A DNA stretch of 64,000 nucleotides from Myxococcales bacterium 68-20 (GTDB lineage Bacteria > Myxococcota_A > Polyangia > Polyangiales > Polyangiaceae): contig MKVQ01000023.1 of NCBI GenBank assembly GCA_001899635.1, positions 223,815-287,814 on the forward strand, written 5' to 3'. A model generated the notes under the pieces. That model did no database searches. It saw nothing but the letters and a program-made list of their open reading frames with translations, and was not told the origin of the DNA. A program made the translations under genes and the position numbers. Within the stretch, counting starts at the first letter, position 1. Each line of letters opens with the position of its first letter. Positions 17,360-26,507 of this stretch are shown one piece after another.

Positions 17360-18042
17360 TGCTCTTCCTCCAACCGTCGCGAGCTTGCTCGTCGAATCGT
17401 GTCCTCGCGGCGGACCAGACGCCGAAACTCGTCGCGAGCGCGGCTCAGGCGAGAAGCCACGGTTCCCTCCGGGACGCCGAGCAGGTCCGCGACCTCGGGT
17501 ACGGAGAGGCGTTCGAGCTCGTAGAGGACGAAGACCTCGCGAAGCTTGTGCGGCATCTCTCCGAGAATGCGCTCGATCCGCTCGCGCTCGCTCTTTCGAT
17601 GAGCGAGCTCCTCCGGTGTGGGAGACGGATCGACGGCCTCCAACGGCTCTCCCGCGACGAGAGGTCGGGTAGCGCGCGCGTAACGGAGCTTATGGACCAC
17701 GCGGAGGGTGATGCCGAAGACGAACGAGCGCTCCCTCCCCGGCTCGATCGCGTCGAGCCGCTCGGCGACGATGAGGAAGACCTGCTGGACGGCGTCCTCG
17801 ATGTCGTTCGGACGCACCCCGAGGCGGCGTGCGAACTGCCAGGCGGCGTCGAAATTGAGCCGCACGATCTCCACCATCCGTTCCCTGGATGAAGGGCTAT
17901 GGGCCACGTGCGAAGCTCGCGTGGGGTCGCCGATGGAGGTCACCTCATGCTCCTCTCGTCTCGAGAGGAGCTTCGCGTCCGCATCGGAAGCAACGAGGGA
18001 CTGCACCAAGCCTCCTTCACCCTCAATCCGGAACCGCCCCAT
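17356..18042 (-). CDS. ECF-type sigma-70 factor (module A)
   Basis: 228 residues from ATG 18042; ATG 17877 would give a shorter 173-residue version that still holds all of the sigma domains. Region 2 is seen as NDIEDAVQQVFLIVAERL, and region 4 as LREVFVLYELERLSVPEV followed by DLLGVPEGTVASRLSRAR. The domains match the ECF paralogue at 49405-49995, including the AIEPGRER/VIEPGKER linker. The factor should redirect RNA polymerase in response to an envelope signal. It is coupled to the TPR gene 16442 and divergent from the lipoprotein cassette beginning at 18114, only 71 bp away, making that cassette a plausible target. Confidence 0.88.
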   Translation of the reverse strand: MGRFRIEGEGGLVQSLVASDADAKLLSRREEHEVTSIGDPTRASHVAHSPSSRERMVEIVRLNFDAAWQFARRLGVRPNDIEDAVQQVFLIVAERLDAIEPGRERSFVFGITLRVVHKLRYARATRPLVAGEPLEAVDPSPTPEELAHRKSERERIERILGEMPHKLREVFVLYELERLSVPEVADLLGVPEGTVASRLSRARDEFRRLVRREDTIRRASSRRLEEEQ

Positions 18043-18044
18043 TT

Positions 18045-18085
18045 CCGATCGTGAAATCTTCGGCCGGCGAACAAATTTCGATCGG
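18045..18085. promoter_or_regulatory. Inverted repeat between sigma gene and cassette A
   Basis: CCGATCG at 18045-18051 and its complement CGATCGG at 18079-18085 face each other across 27 nt, in the 71-bp gap between divergent starts (18042 and 18114). Short AT-rich stretches (GAAAT, AAATTTC) flank the inner sides. The layout fits an operator or an overlapping promoter pair. No such repeat was found upstream of cassette B. Confidence 0.35.
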
Positions 18086-18113
18086 CGGCGGGGGGCATCC
18101 GGATAGAGCGACC

Positions 18114-19331
18114 ATGGGTGACAGGCAAAGAGCGCGACCGTGGCGCCTCGGCGTCCTTGGGGGCGCGCTGGCCATCGTAGCGGCGTGTGCCGAAAGCAAG
18201 AACGTCCTGGTCGTTGCTGGCGACGATCCAGGCGTCGACGGTGGCGCGCAGACCTTCGCTCCTTCCCCGTCCGTGGATGGCGGCGACGCGGCGGTCGTCG
18301 CTCCGCCTGAGCTTCCCCTCTGCATCGGCACGGAGTGCCCGGCGCCGTGGGCGACATGCCCCTCGGAAGACCGAGCGACGTACGCGTGTGGCACGGACCT
18401 GAGTCGCGATCCGGACAACTGCGGCGCGTGCGGAAACAAGTGTCTCGAGTACCGGCCGACGCACATGACGTCCCGATGCGTGGATGGCGCCTGCGAGCTC
18501 GAATGCATGAGCCCGCCGTTCTCGCTCGAAGGCGACTTCGACTGGCGGAACTGCAACGGTCTCGTCGACGACGGGTGCGAGGTCGACCTCCTCTCCGATC
18601 CGAAAAACTGCGGCGCATGCGGCAACGCCTGCGCGCCCGGCGTGTTCTGCTCAGGCGGCCAATGCGGGTGCCCATCGGGCCTCGTCGACTGCGGAGGGTC
18701 GTGTGTCGACCCGATGAACGACGACAACAATTGCGGCGGCTGCAACAACCGGTGCGCACCGCCGGCGGATGCATGCAGGCCGATGCCGCCGCGCGCCTAC
18801 TACGGCTGCCGCGCCGGCGCGTGCGGAGCGCTGAAGTGCCAGGTCCCCTCGGCGGACTGCAACAACGACCTCGACCAGTGCGGAGGAGACGGCTGCGAGC
18901 TCGATCGGCTCGGCACTCGGGACAACTGCGGCGGCTGCGGGATCAAGTGCGCCCCCGGCCTCGACTGCATCGACGAAGGCAACGGGCCCGAATGCGGTGT
19001 CCCGTGCGTGAAGGCAGGCAAGGTCCTCTGCGGAGTCGAGTGCACCGATCTCCTCAACAACCCGAATCACTGCGGCGGGTGCGGAGCCGCATGCAGAGCG
19101 GCCGGCCCCAATCAGGCGCGTCTGTGCACCAAAGGCATCTGCACCTACGAGTGCATGCCGGGCTTCGCCGACTGCAACGACGATCCCACCGACGGGTGCG
19201 AGACGAACCTCAGCATCCATCCGGCGCACTGCGGTGCTTGCGGCAATGCGTGCGATCTCGCCGCCGGGCAGCCGTGCGTCGAGGGTCAATGCCTGATGGT
19301 CGCGTGTGATGGAGGAGTGACCGCAAAATGA
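18114..19331 (+). CDS. Cassette A gene 1: CGxCG-repeat lipoprotein
   Basis: 405 residues from ATG 18114. The signal sequence ends in IVAAC (lipobox, near residue 24). The mature protein carries about six modules of the form (D/N)NCGxCGxxC (DNCGACGNKC, KNCGACGNAC, NNCGGCNNRC, DNCGGCGIKC and so on), each a small disulfide-bonded loop, and over 40 Cys in total. The last 60 residues (ADCNDDPTDGCETN, then CGACGNACDLAAGQPC) are almost identical in cassette B gene 1. Databases often label such proteins 'tryptophan synthase alpha chain'; no such fold is present. Surface exposure and protein-protein contact are the likely role. Overlaps cassette A gene 2 by ATGA at 19328. Confidence 0.85.
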   Translation: MGDRQRARPWRLGVLGGALAIVAACAESKNVLVVAGDDPGVDGGAQTFAPSPSVDGGDAAVVAPPELPLCIGTECPAPWATCPSEDRATYACGTDLSRDPDNCGACGNKCLEYRPTHMTSRCVDGACELECMSPPFSLEGDFDWRNCNGLVDDGCEVDLLSDPKNCGACGNACAPGVFCSGGQCGCPSGLVDCGGSCVDPMNDDNNCGGCNNRCAPPADACRPMPPRAYYGCRAGACGALKCQVPSADCNNDLDQCGGDGCELDRLGTRDNCGGCGIKCAPGLDCIDEGNGPECGVPCVKAGKVLCGVECTDLLNNPNHCGGCGAACRAAGPNQARLCTKGICTYECMPGFADCNDDPTDGCETNLSIHPAHCGACGNACDLAAGQPCVEGQCLMVACDGGVTAK

Positions 19332-20545
19332 AGCCGTATCGTCGCCACGCCATCGCGACGGCCGTGAGCCTCGTGCCGTTCGCGATCGTTCCATCGACGC
19401 TCGCGAGCTGTGCCTCGGACGAAGACGGGAATGACCGCGTTCACGTCGAGTCGTCGATCGCGCCCGAGGGCGGCGCCGATGCCAGCCTCGAAGCTGCCGT
19501 CGAGGTCCCGATCGACGGAGGTTGTGACGCGTCCGATCCGAAGTGCGTGACCACCCCCATCTCTTGCGAGGAGGCCTCGTGGTGCCCTGTGCCCACCGGC
19601 CTGAGCCCGCTCCACGTGCTCGCGGCCGTGTGGGGATCGGCCAAGGACGACGTCTGGGCGTCCGGGTCCGGCGGGACGATCCTCCACTGGGACGGGACGA
19701 AGTGGGCCCCCACGCCGACGTCCGAGCCGGTGAAACACACGTTCCGCGCGATATGGGGCAGCAGCGGGCGGGACGTGTGGATCGCGAGCGCGACGGACAT
19801 GGTCTTTCACTCCAACGGCTTCGCGAACGGAGCGGCAACGTGGGTCCGCGCGCCGAACGCGACGGGAGAGGAAAGCACGAGGCCGATCTTCGCTGCGTGG
19901 GGCACACCGGGCGGCCCAGTGCGCTTCGGTGGCCGCGGCCACGTCGTCTACGACTTCATGGGCGACAAGACGCTGTTCAACCAGTTCGTCGCAAGGCCGA
20001 ACGGCGACGGCGGAGTCGACTGGTCGATCGAGCGCGGTACCGCGACGATCACGGGAATGTGGGGATCGTCGGCGGACGATCTCTGGCTCGTCGGCGACAA
20101 CAGCGAGAACGTGACCTGGCAGCTCGGCTGGTCGATGCGCGGCACCCGTACGGCGAAGGGCACCTTCGCCTGGGTCGAGCTCGACACTCAGGCGAGCGGC
20201 GTCCTCGAGGCCGTGTGGGGAAGCTCGGCAAGCGACGTGTGGGCCGTCGGTGACAAGGGAACGATCCGTCACATCGCGGCCGGCGACACACAATGGGAGA
20301 TCGTCACGTCGCCGACGAAGGAGCCGTTGCACGGGCTCTGGGGCTCATCCCCGAACGACGTGTGGGCAGTCGGTGACTCGGGGACGATCCTCCACTGGGA
20401 CGGCGCGACGTGGTCGCCGTCGGTGGCGGCGCTTCCGGTCAACAAGAAGAAGCCTCATCTCTACGGCATCTGGGGCAGCGGCCCCGACGATGTTTGGATC
20501 GTCGGTGACGGCATCGCGCTGCATCACACCGGAGGTACGAAATGA
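19328..20545 (+). CDS. Cassette A gene 2: WG-repeat propeller lipoprotein
   Basis: 405 residues. The signal peptide ends in STLASC. About seven repeats start with WG(S/T) and contain DVWAVGDxGTIxH or variants: WGSAKDDVWASGSGG, WGSSGRDVWIA, WGSSADDLWLVGD, WGSSASDVWAVGD, WGSSPNDVWAVGD, WGSGPDDVWIVGD, plus a degenerate third (WGTPGGPVRFGG). Spacing of about 45-60 residues fits a seven-bladed beta-propeller. Its N-terminal Asp/Glu-rich linker is followed by SWCPVPTGLSPL, shared with cassette B gene 2. Start ATG 19328 overlaps the upstream stop by 4 nt, and its own stop overlaps the next start at 20542. Probably a surface lipoprotein; ligand unknown. Confidence 0.85.
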   Translation: MKPYRRHAIATAVSLVPFAIVPSTLASCASDEDGNDRVHVESSIAPEGGADASLEAAVEVPIDGGCDASDPKCVTTPISCEEASWCPVPTGLSPLHVLAAVWGSAKDDVWASGSGGTILHWDGTKWAPTPTSEPVKHTFRAIWGSSGRDVWIASATDMVFHSNGFANGAATWVRAPNATGEESTRPIFAAWGTPGGPVRFGGRGHVVYDFMGDKTLFNQFVARPNGDGGVDWSIERGTATITGMWGSSADDLWLVGDNSENVTWQLGWSMRGTRTAKGTFAWVELDTQASGVLEAVWGSSASDVWAVGDKGTIRHIAAGDTQWEIVTSPTKEPLHGLWGSSPNDVWAVGDSGTILHWDGATWSPSVAALPVNKKKPHLYGIWGSGPDDVWIVGDGIALHHTGGTK

Positions 20546-21789
20546 AGCGCTCGCTCGGTGGCTTGCGCCTCCTCGCGCTCGTGCTCGGAACGGCAGCAGC
20601 CACCATGGTGGCCTGCGCAGATTCGGAGCCCGATACGAAGGGGCCGGCCCCTGCCGACACGGGAACGACCACTCTTCCCCCCGCATCGAGCGAGGCCGGA
20701 GCGGATGCGGACACGAACGCGGACGCAAGCATCGAGGCGGATGCCGCGCCGCGCGTCTGCTCCGACCACGGCTTCTGCCATACGGTGCTGCCGTCCGATC
20801 AGACCCTCGAGGGAGTATGGGGCGACGGCAAAGGCACCGTCTGGGCGGTCAGCACCGAGGGCAATGTCCTTCGCTGGGACGGAAGCGCTTGGCATGTGCA
20901 TGCATCGGGCCTCGGGCCTCTCCATGCGATCTGGGGGAGCGCTCCCACCGACTTCTGGATCGGTGGTGACGAGGGCCTGTTCCACGCGGGTGGCGCGACA
21001 CCGAGCGTGGTCGCGTTCAAACCGAGCGGCCCCACCGGTCGCGATCGCTACCGCATCCATTCGATCTGGGGTGCATCCGGGGACGACGTGTGGGCCGTGG
21101 GCGCGCGGCAAGGCGCCTTCGGTGGCCCGAACGGAACGGTCCTCCACTACACGGCGGACGCGGACGCGGGCACCGGGCCGACGTGGGTACTCGATCCGGC
21201 ATCCTCGAACGGCATCGCCTATTCGCGCGTGTGGGGCAGCCCCGCCAGCGGCGCATGGATCGCGGGAAGACGCCCCATGATGGGGCTCCCATTCGAAGAG
21301 GTCGCCGTGCTCCAGCGGAGCCCGGAAGCGAGCACGTTCTCGGAGGTGCCCCTTCCGGGCGATCCCGGCGACAGCCCGGACTTCGGCCGCATGTCGATGA
21401 TCCACGGCGCAGCGGCGACGTCGGACACGACGATGCTGCTCCTCGGTCGATCCGTCTCGACGTTGCCCGGCACGTGGCACGGCGCAAGCACCGACGGAGG
21501 CAAGACCTTCACGTGGACGTACGCGCGGGACGGCAGGATCGACGACCCCGCAATCAACGCCGTCTTCGGCACGGCTCCGGACGACGCGTGGGCCGTCGGC
21601 AACTTCGGACGCGTTCGCCACTGGGACGGCACGGACTGGTCTCCAGCAGCGATCACGTTGACGAAGTTGCCGGTGACCGCGCGCTTCCATTCGGTGTGGA
21701 GCGGAGGCCCGTCCGACGTGTGGCTCGTCGGCCAAGGGATGGCGCTCCGCTACGACCCCGCGATGCGGAAGGACGGAGGAACGAAGTGA
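20542..21789 (+). CDS. Cassette A gene 3: second WG-repeat propeller lipoprotein
   Basis: 415 residues with lipobox TMVAC. Mature start: acidic linker, then HGFCHTVLPSDQTLEGVWG. WG-type repeats: WGDGKGTVWAVST, WGSAPTDFWIGG, WGASGDDVWAVG, WGSPASGAWIAG, a fifth without WG (IHGAAATSDTTMLLLG), FGTAPDDAWAVGN and WSGGPSDVWLVGQ. That gives seven blades, with longer insertions than cassette A gene 2. The paralogue in cassette B (38280-39512) shares the FCHT opening, the GGxTFTWTY block and the ALRYD/ALHRD ending. Both stop and start overlap neighbours (ATGA at 20542, GTGA at 21786). Likely forms a heteromeric surface complex with its neighbours. Confidence 0.82.
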   Translation: MKRSLGGLRLLALVLGTAAATMVACADSEPDTKGPAPADTGTTTLPPASSEAGADADTNADASIEADAAPRVCSDHGFCHTVLPSDQTLEGVWGDGKGTVWAVSTEGNVLRWDGSAWHVHASGLGPLHAIWGSAPTDFWIGGDEGLFHAGGATPSVVAFKPSGPTGRDRYRIHSIWGASGDDVWAVGARQGAFGGPNGTVLHYTADADAGTGPTWVLDPASSNGIAYSRVWGSPASGAWIAGRRPMMGLPFEEVAVLQRSPEASTFSEVPLPGDPGDSPDFGRMSMIHGAAATSDTTMLLLGRSVSTLPGTWHGASTDGGKTFTWTYARDGRIDDPAINAVFGTAPDDAWAVGNFGRVRHWDGTDWSPAAITLTKLPVTARFHSVWSGGPSDVWLVGQGMALRYDPAMRKDGGTK

Positions 21790-23273
21790 GCACCTCTCGG
21801 GTACGAATCCGCTCGTCGAACGAGCACAGCGCACGACGAGCCATCGCGTCGAAGGTCGTCCTCTCGGTGGGGACGCTTCCCGTCGCGGCCCTTCTCGCTG
21901 CCGCATGTGGCGACGACCCACCGCGCGCCGTCTTCACCGAGCCGGACGGGACGGCGCAGGTCAACCTTCCCAGCTCCGGCGATGCCTCGATCTCACCAGA
22001 AGACGCCGGCGCGGAGCCCGACGCGCGTGGCCCGTTCGATCCGACCGACGAGCCGATCACCTGCACGAATACGCCGTGCGCCACGCAGCTCGTTGCCGGC
22101 AGCGATCACTTCTGCGCACGAATGAGCGACGGCACCGTTCGGTGTTGGGGTGACGACGCCTTCGGGGCGCTCGGACGTGGCGACGCTCCGATGGCACCGG
22201 GCGGCGACGCGAGCGCGCCAGCAGCCGTGGTCGGACTCGATGCCGTGACGCAGATCAGCGCGGCAGGCTCGACGACCTGCGCGCGCACCGAGGACGGCGG
22301 CGTGCTCTGCTGGGGAGACAATCGCCGCGCCGTGCTCGGCCTTGCTGTCGGTAGACCGGTTGCGGATCAGGCTCCCCACCCGACGCCGATGCCCGTCGCG
22401 CTCGACGCGCCTGCCTCTCGCGTCGACGTCGGTCCCGCAACGGCGTGTGCTCTCCTCGAGTCGCGCAAGCTTGCGTGCTGGGGCAGAGACGATCAAGAGC
22501 AGCTCGCTCGGGACGAGAGCCGGACCGGCCTCGATTCGTGGAACCCGGTTCGAGGCCCCGGGATCGCCGCCCTCGACCCTCTGGAGGTGACGCGCACGAC
22601 GGCGGGTAGCTTCACCGCCTTCGGTCTGGACGCCACCGGCGACCTCTGGAACTGGGGCGGGCTCGCAGCAGAAGCGGGCGTCCTCGCCGGCCGCGTCTCG
22701 TCGATCAGCCCCGATCGCACGCCGAGGCGCGTCGCGTTGCTCTCGAAGGTGACGAGCTTCGCCGCGACCGCTTCGGTCGACCCACCGTGGAACCCGGTAT
22801 GGGAGCCCGGCGAACCGATGCCCGAACGGCCAAAGCAACGCGCGCATGCGTGTGCCATCTCGAACGGAGAGGTCTACTGCTGGGGCCGCAGTTACACGAG
22901 TGCACTCTGCACAGGATTGCCGGACAGCGAGGTCCGTCCACGCCTGGCGCCGTTCACTGCGAAGACGTGGCCCCAGCAGATCGCGACCGGCGACGAGATC
23001 ACGTGTGTGCGCGCGACCGACGGCAGCATCCACTGCTGCGGGAGCGACGATCGCGGACGTCTCGGCACGGGGAGCGTGGGCGTCCTGTCGAAGGTCTTCA
23101 CGAAGGCCAGCGCGTTTACTGGTCACGCCGTCCAGGTTGCCGCGAGCAGCCGCGCCGTCTGCGCCCTCGTCCAGGGCGGAACAGTCGAGTGCTGGGGCAG
23201 CAACGAGAAAGGCGAGCTCGGCACGAAGCCCGATGTCTCGCCACACCCTGCTCCGTCCCCCATCCTTCTCTAG
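21786..23273 (+). CDS. Cassette A gene 4: RCC1-like propeller lipoprotein
   Basis: 495 residues from GTG 21786, whose overlap with the upstream stop fixes the start; the frame is open for hundreds of bases further upstream but lacks a signal peptide. Signal ends in LLAAAC. The mature part has seven RCC1-type blades of the form (F/T/A)CAxxxDGxVxCWGxxxxGxLG, with a Cys pair linking most blades (FCARMSDGTVRCWGDD, TCARTEDGGVLCWGD, ACAISNGEVYCWGRS). Blade 4 lacks both Cys (AFGLDATGDLWNWG), and blade 6 reads CCG. The same two exceptions occur in the cassette B paralogue. RCC1 propellers bind proteins or act as scaffolds; no nuclear-type function applies here. Confidence 0.88.
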   Translation: MSTSRVRIRSSNEHSARRAIASKVVLSVGTLPVAALLAAACGDDPPRAVFTEPDGTAQVNLPSSGDASISPEDAGAEPDARGPFDPTDEPITCTNTPCATQLVAGSDHFCARMSDGTVRCWGDDAFGALGRGDAPMAPGGDASAPAAVVGLDAVTQISAAGSTTCARTEDGGVLCWGDNRRAVLGLAVGRPVADQAPHPTPMPVALDAPASRVDVGPATACALLESRKLACWGRDDQEQLARDESRTGLDSWNPVRGPGIAALDPLEVTRTTAGSFTAFGLDATGDLWNWGGLAAEAGVLAGRVSSISPDRTPRRVALLSKVTSFAATASVDPPWNPVWEPGEPMPERPKQRAHACAISNGEVYCWGRSYTSALCTGLPDSEVRPRLAPFTAKTWPQQIATGDEITCVRATDGSIHCCGSDDRGRLGTGSVGVLSKVFTKASAFTGHAVQVAASSRAVCALVQGGTVECWGSNEKGELGTKPDVSPHPAPSPILL

Positions 23274-23284
23274 CCCGAAAATCC

Positions 23285-25096
23285 ATGTCGCACGCAGCAT
23301 CGGTTCTCTCTTTCATCCTCGTCTCGACCGGTCTCGTCGTGGTCGCACTCGGCGCGTGCGGCACCGATCGGCACGGCTATGTGGAATCACCTCCGCTCGT
23401 GCAAGACGACGCCGCCGCGTTGGATGCGTCCCCTGCCTGTGGCTTCCGGTGCTCGCGCGATCTCAAGAAGGTGCTCTCCGGCTGCGATGGTGAGGAAGGC
23501 ACTGTCGTGGCCGAGTGCGGAGTCGGTCAGGGTTGCGGTGTCGACAGGTGCATCGATGCCTGCCAGAGCGCCGAGCTCTCGAAGGGCTCGGTCGGCTGTT
23601 CGTTCTGGACGTTGCCGGCCGACGACGGGAAGTTCGGCCCGGGCGCGTGTTTCGCGGCGATGGTCGCGAACACGTGGGACGTACCGGTGCATCTGACCGC
23701 CGACTACGGCAGCGATCCGCTCGACATCTCGAAGTCGATCTACACGGTGAGCCGCACGGTCGGCGAAGAGCCCGCGTACACGCAGCTCGCAGGCGCGCTG
23801 CCGCCCGGCCAGGTCGCGGTCGTGTTCCTCGCGCAGGCCGAAGAGCGAGCCAGCACGACGGCGACGGCGTGCCCGACGGGCACCGTCCCGGCGCTGAAGG
23901 TGGATCCCATCCGCCACGGCACGACCAAGACGCGCGCATTCCACCTCAAAGCGGACGCACCGGTCGCGGCGTACTCGATCTTCCCATACGGGGGAGCCGC
24001 CAGCGCCTACCCCACGGCGACTCTCCTTCTCCCCGTATCGTCGTGGGACAAGAGCTACATCGCCGTGACGGCAGCGAAGTTCGGCGAGCCCCAGGCCTCG
24101 GCAGTCGAGCGACGCACGCTCCAGATCGTGGCGAACGAGGACGACACGACCGTCTCGATGCGGCCGAACGTGGACATCTCTCCCGGCGACGACGTCGCGC
24201 AGGGCCTCGCCGGCGAAGTGGTGGAGTGGAAGCTCTCCCGCGGGCAGGTCCTGCAGATCACGCAGCAGAATGCGCCGTCGGGCAGCCCGATCGTGGCGAA
24301 CAAACCGATCGGAATGTTCGGCGGTTCACCGTGTGCGTTCATCCCGTCCGGCCTTCACTATTGCGATCTCACCCAGCAGCAGATCGCCCCGTTCTCGCAG
24401 TGGGGAACGTCGTATGCGCTGGTGCCTTATCTCTCCCGAATCCAATCGGTAACGGGCTCGAGCCGTGAGACGGTGGCGTGGAGCTTCGTCGGGGCTGTCG
24501 ACGGCACCGTCCTCACCTACGACCCCGCGAAGCCGCCCGGCGCGCCCGAGACGCTCGCCGCGGGCGAGGTCGCGACCTTCATGACCGACGCCTTGATGCT
24601 CGTGAAGAGCCAGGACGCAAAGCACCCCTTCCACGCCGCGGTCTACATGACCGGCTCGACGTCCGGCGGCGGAACCCCCGGCCGAGGCCGTACGCTCGGA
24701 GATCCGGACTTCGTGAACATCGTCCCGACCGAGCAGTTCCTCGATCGGTACGTCTTCTTCACCGACTTCACCTATCCGGAGACATCGCTCACGATCGTGC
24801 GGCGGAAGACGGCGAGCGGCTTCGCGCCGGTGAAGCTCGATTGCGGCGGAGAGATCACGGGGTTCACGCCGCTCGGGGACGGCGGAGAGTACGAGCTCGC
24901 ATGGGTACGTCTCACGTCGGGCTTCGCTCCCCAGCAGCTCGGCGGCGGAACGTGCGGCTATGGCCGCCACGAAGCCACGAGCGACGGCCCGTTCTCGGTC
25001 ACGGTCTGGGGCTGGGCCAAGGACGCGAGCTACGGCTACGCAGGCGGGATGGGCAGCCGCCCGATCAACGAGGCGCCGCCTCCCACGGTAAAGTAG
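23285..25096 (+). CDS. Cassette A gene 5: IgGFc-binding-type lipoprotein
   Basis: 603 residues from ATG 23285, 11 bp after the upstream stop. Signal ends in VALGAC. A short Cys-rich head (ACGFRCSRDLKKVLSGCDG, GVGQGCGVDRC) leads to a large domain resembling the IgGFc-binding family found in mucin-like and bacterial surface proteins: SVGCSFW, TRAFHLKADAPVAAYSIFPY, LLLPVSSWDKSYI and VGAVDGTVLTY are diagnostic blocks. The C-terminus is GYGGMGSRPINEAP-like. The paralogue at 40946-42790 aligns throughout. The family name reflects a sequence domain, not proven antibody binding in this organism. Likely adhesion or ligand recognition at the surface, as the distal member of the cassette. Confidence 0.88.
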   Translation: MSHAASVLSFILVSTGLVVVALGACGTDRHGYVESPPLVQDDAAALDASPACGFRCSRDLKKVLSGCDGEEGTVVAECGVGQGCGVDRCIDACQSAELSKGSVGCSFWTLPADDGKFGPGACFAAMVANTWDVPVHLTADYGSDPLDISKSIYTVSRTVGEEPAYTQLAGALPPGQVAVVFLAQAEERASTTATACPTGTVPALKVDPIRHGTTKTRAFHLKADAPVAAYSIFPYGGAASAYPTATLLLPVSSWDKSYIAVTAAKFGEPQASAVERRTLQIVANEDDTTVSMRPNVDISPGDDVAQGLAGEVVEWKLSRGQVLQITQQNAPSGSPIVANKPIGMFGGSPCAFIPSGLHYCDLTQQQIAPFSQWGTSYALVPYLSRIQSVTGSSRETVAWSFVGAVDGTVLTYDPAKPPGAPETLAAGEVATFMTDALMLVKSQDAKHPFHAAVYMTGSTSGGGTPGRGRTLGDPDFVNIVPTEQFLDRYVFFTDFTYPETSLTIVRRKTASGFAPVKLDCGGEITGFTPLGDGGEYELAWVRLTSGFAPQQLGGGTCGYGRHEATSDGPFSVTVWGWAKDASYGYAGGMGSRPINEAPPPTVK

Positions 25097-25269
25097 AAGC
25101 GCGAGAAGCCGATCCCGAGCTCTTCGAGCGACGGCATCACGTCCCTCGCCGGCGCACGATGCCAGAGCGACTCCTGACCTCGAGCGGAGGCGAGAGTCTC
25201 TGCCCGAGCCAATGCCGTTCGGCGCGCGTCTTGCTCGGAGTCGACTATCCCCATTCGGGAGTGCCGAGG

Positions 25270-25959
25270 ATGCCGCTCGCCGTACCGCGCCACCGCGTGA
25301 TCGTCTTCGACGTCAACGAAACGCTCCTCGACATCACCGTGCTCGAGCCGCTGTTCGCGCTTCTGTTCGGCGCCCCGTGCGTGATGCGGCGATGGTTCGC
25401 GGAGCTGGTTCTCTATTCGGAGGCCTTCACGTTGAGCGGTCGCTACCGCGACTTCGTCGACATTGGCGTCGCCGTATTGAAGATGCTGGCCTCGATCCAC
25501 GCGGTGCCCTTGAGCACGCGCGACGAGGCTCAGCTCGCAGATACGATGCGACGGTTGCCGCCCCATCGCGACGTCGAGCCGGCACTGGCCATGCTCGGAG
25601 ACGCGGGCTTCAGGTTGGTGACCCTCACGAACTCGCCACCTTGTGCAGGCAAGAGCCCACTCGACAACGCCGGGCTGGGGCATCGCTTCGAGCGACAATT
25701 CTCGGTCGACACCGTGAGGCGCTTCAAACCATCGCCGGACGCCTACGACCTCGTCGCACGCGAGCTCGGCGTCGAACGGGCAACGCTCAGGCTCGTCGCC
25801 GCCCATCCTTGGGATACGCTCGGCGCGACGGCAGCAGGCTGCGCAGCCGCGCTGGTCACGCGTCCGGGAAATGCGGTGCTTCCAATCGGCCCGCAGCCGG
25901 ACGTTCTCGGGCCCGATCTCTTGACCGTCGCCGAGAAGATCGTCGCCGCGGATTCCTGA
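25270..25959 (+). CDS. Haloacid dehalogenase type II (HAD superfamily)
   Basis: 229 residues. HAD motif I is FDVNETLLD (nucleophile Asp14). Motif II is TNS (LVTLTNSPP), motif III the Lys of RRFKPSPDAY, and the C-terminal VAAHPWDTLGA matches the SNAWDxxGA segment of L-2-haloacid dehalogenases, so the type II subfamily is the best call. The reaction would be hydrolytic dehalogenation or a related phosphatase-like hydrolysis; the substrate is uncertain. ATG 25270 (MPLAVPRHRV) is chosen; GTG 25261 adds three residues. The frame is open far upstream only because it runs through the end of the previous gene. It lies 173 bp after cassette A and precedes a decayed oxidoreductase. Confidence 0.85.
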   Translation: MPLAVPRHRVIVFDVNETLLDITVLEPLFALLFGAPCVMRRWFAELVLYSEAFTLSGRYRDFVDIGVAVLKMLASIHAVPLSTRDEAQLADTMRRLPPHRDVEPALAMLGDAGFRLVTLTNSPPCAGKSPLDNAGLGHRFERQFSVDTVRRFKPSPDAYDLVARELGVERATLRLVAAHPWDTLGATAAGCAAALVTRPGNAVLPIGPQPDVLGPDLLTVAEKIVAADS

Positions 25960-26083
25960 GCTGGCCTCGGCCCAGGCGAGAACCATCTTGGCGCTTCCCC
26001 GGCCTCGTCTGGGAGCTCAGCGGCGACTCGCGTTCTCGTCCGCGTCATCGACACTGGCGCACTTGGTGCTTGGTTCGGACAGC

Positions 26084-26507
26084 ATGCGCGCGATCGTCAT
26101 CGAGAAGTTCGGCGGGCCGGACTGCCTCGTCTACGAGGAGCTGCCAGAGCCTGAGGCCATCGCCGGGCAGGTCGTCATCGAGATCAAGGCATTCGGTATC
26201 AACCACGCCGAGATGCACATGCGCCGCGGCGAGTGGGCTCGGTGGCCTGGCACCGATCGCCAACTTCACCCCGCTGGTTCAGATGGCGAGCGGCGTGTAT
26301 CTGACGTTCTTCGGCAGCTTCGTTTTCGGGACCCCAGGCTTTCCGCTCTCGGACGTCCCGCTCCAGAGCATAGCGAAGGACGTCGCCGCAGGCCGCCTCG
26401 CTGCCAAGCCATCGCGGGTCGTCAAGTTCGAGGAGATCCAGGAGGCGCATCGCGTGATGGAGGCCAACGAGGCCAAGGGGAAGATGGTGGCCGTGGTGAG
26501 TGCCTGA
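26084..26507 (+). pseudogene. Decayed zinc-type alcohol dehydrogenase/quinone oxidoreductase
   Basis: The first 58 codons from ATG 26084 (MRAIVIEKFGGPDCLVYEEL, then VIEIKAFGINHAEMHMRRGEW) are the N-terminal GroES-like part of a medium-chain reductase. Immediately afterwards the frame changes, and the sequence continues with the end of such a protein (ANFTPLVQMASGVYLTFFGS, then VVKFEEIQEAHRVMEANEAK and GKMVAVVSA) in another frame up to 26507. About 200 codons carrying the nucleotide-binding Rossmann fold and the catalytic middle are missing. The junction is near 26232-26250. The gene therefore has an internal deletion plus a frameshift and cannot make an active enzyme. Confidence 0.8.

Noticed and set aside
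18114-19331. Reading cassette gene 1 as tryptophan synthase alpha chain
   Set aside because: Databases carry this label for such proteins, but no TIM-barrel motif is present; the sequence is a string of CGxCG loops after a lipobox.
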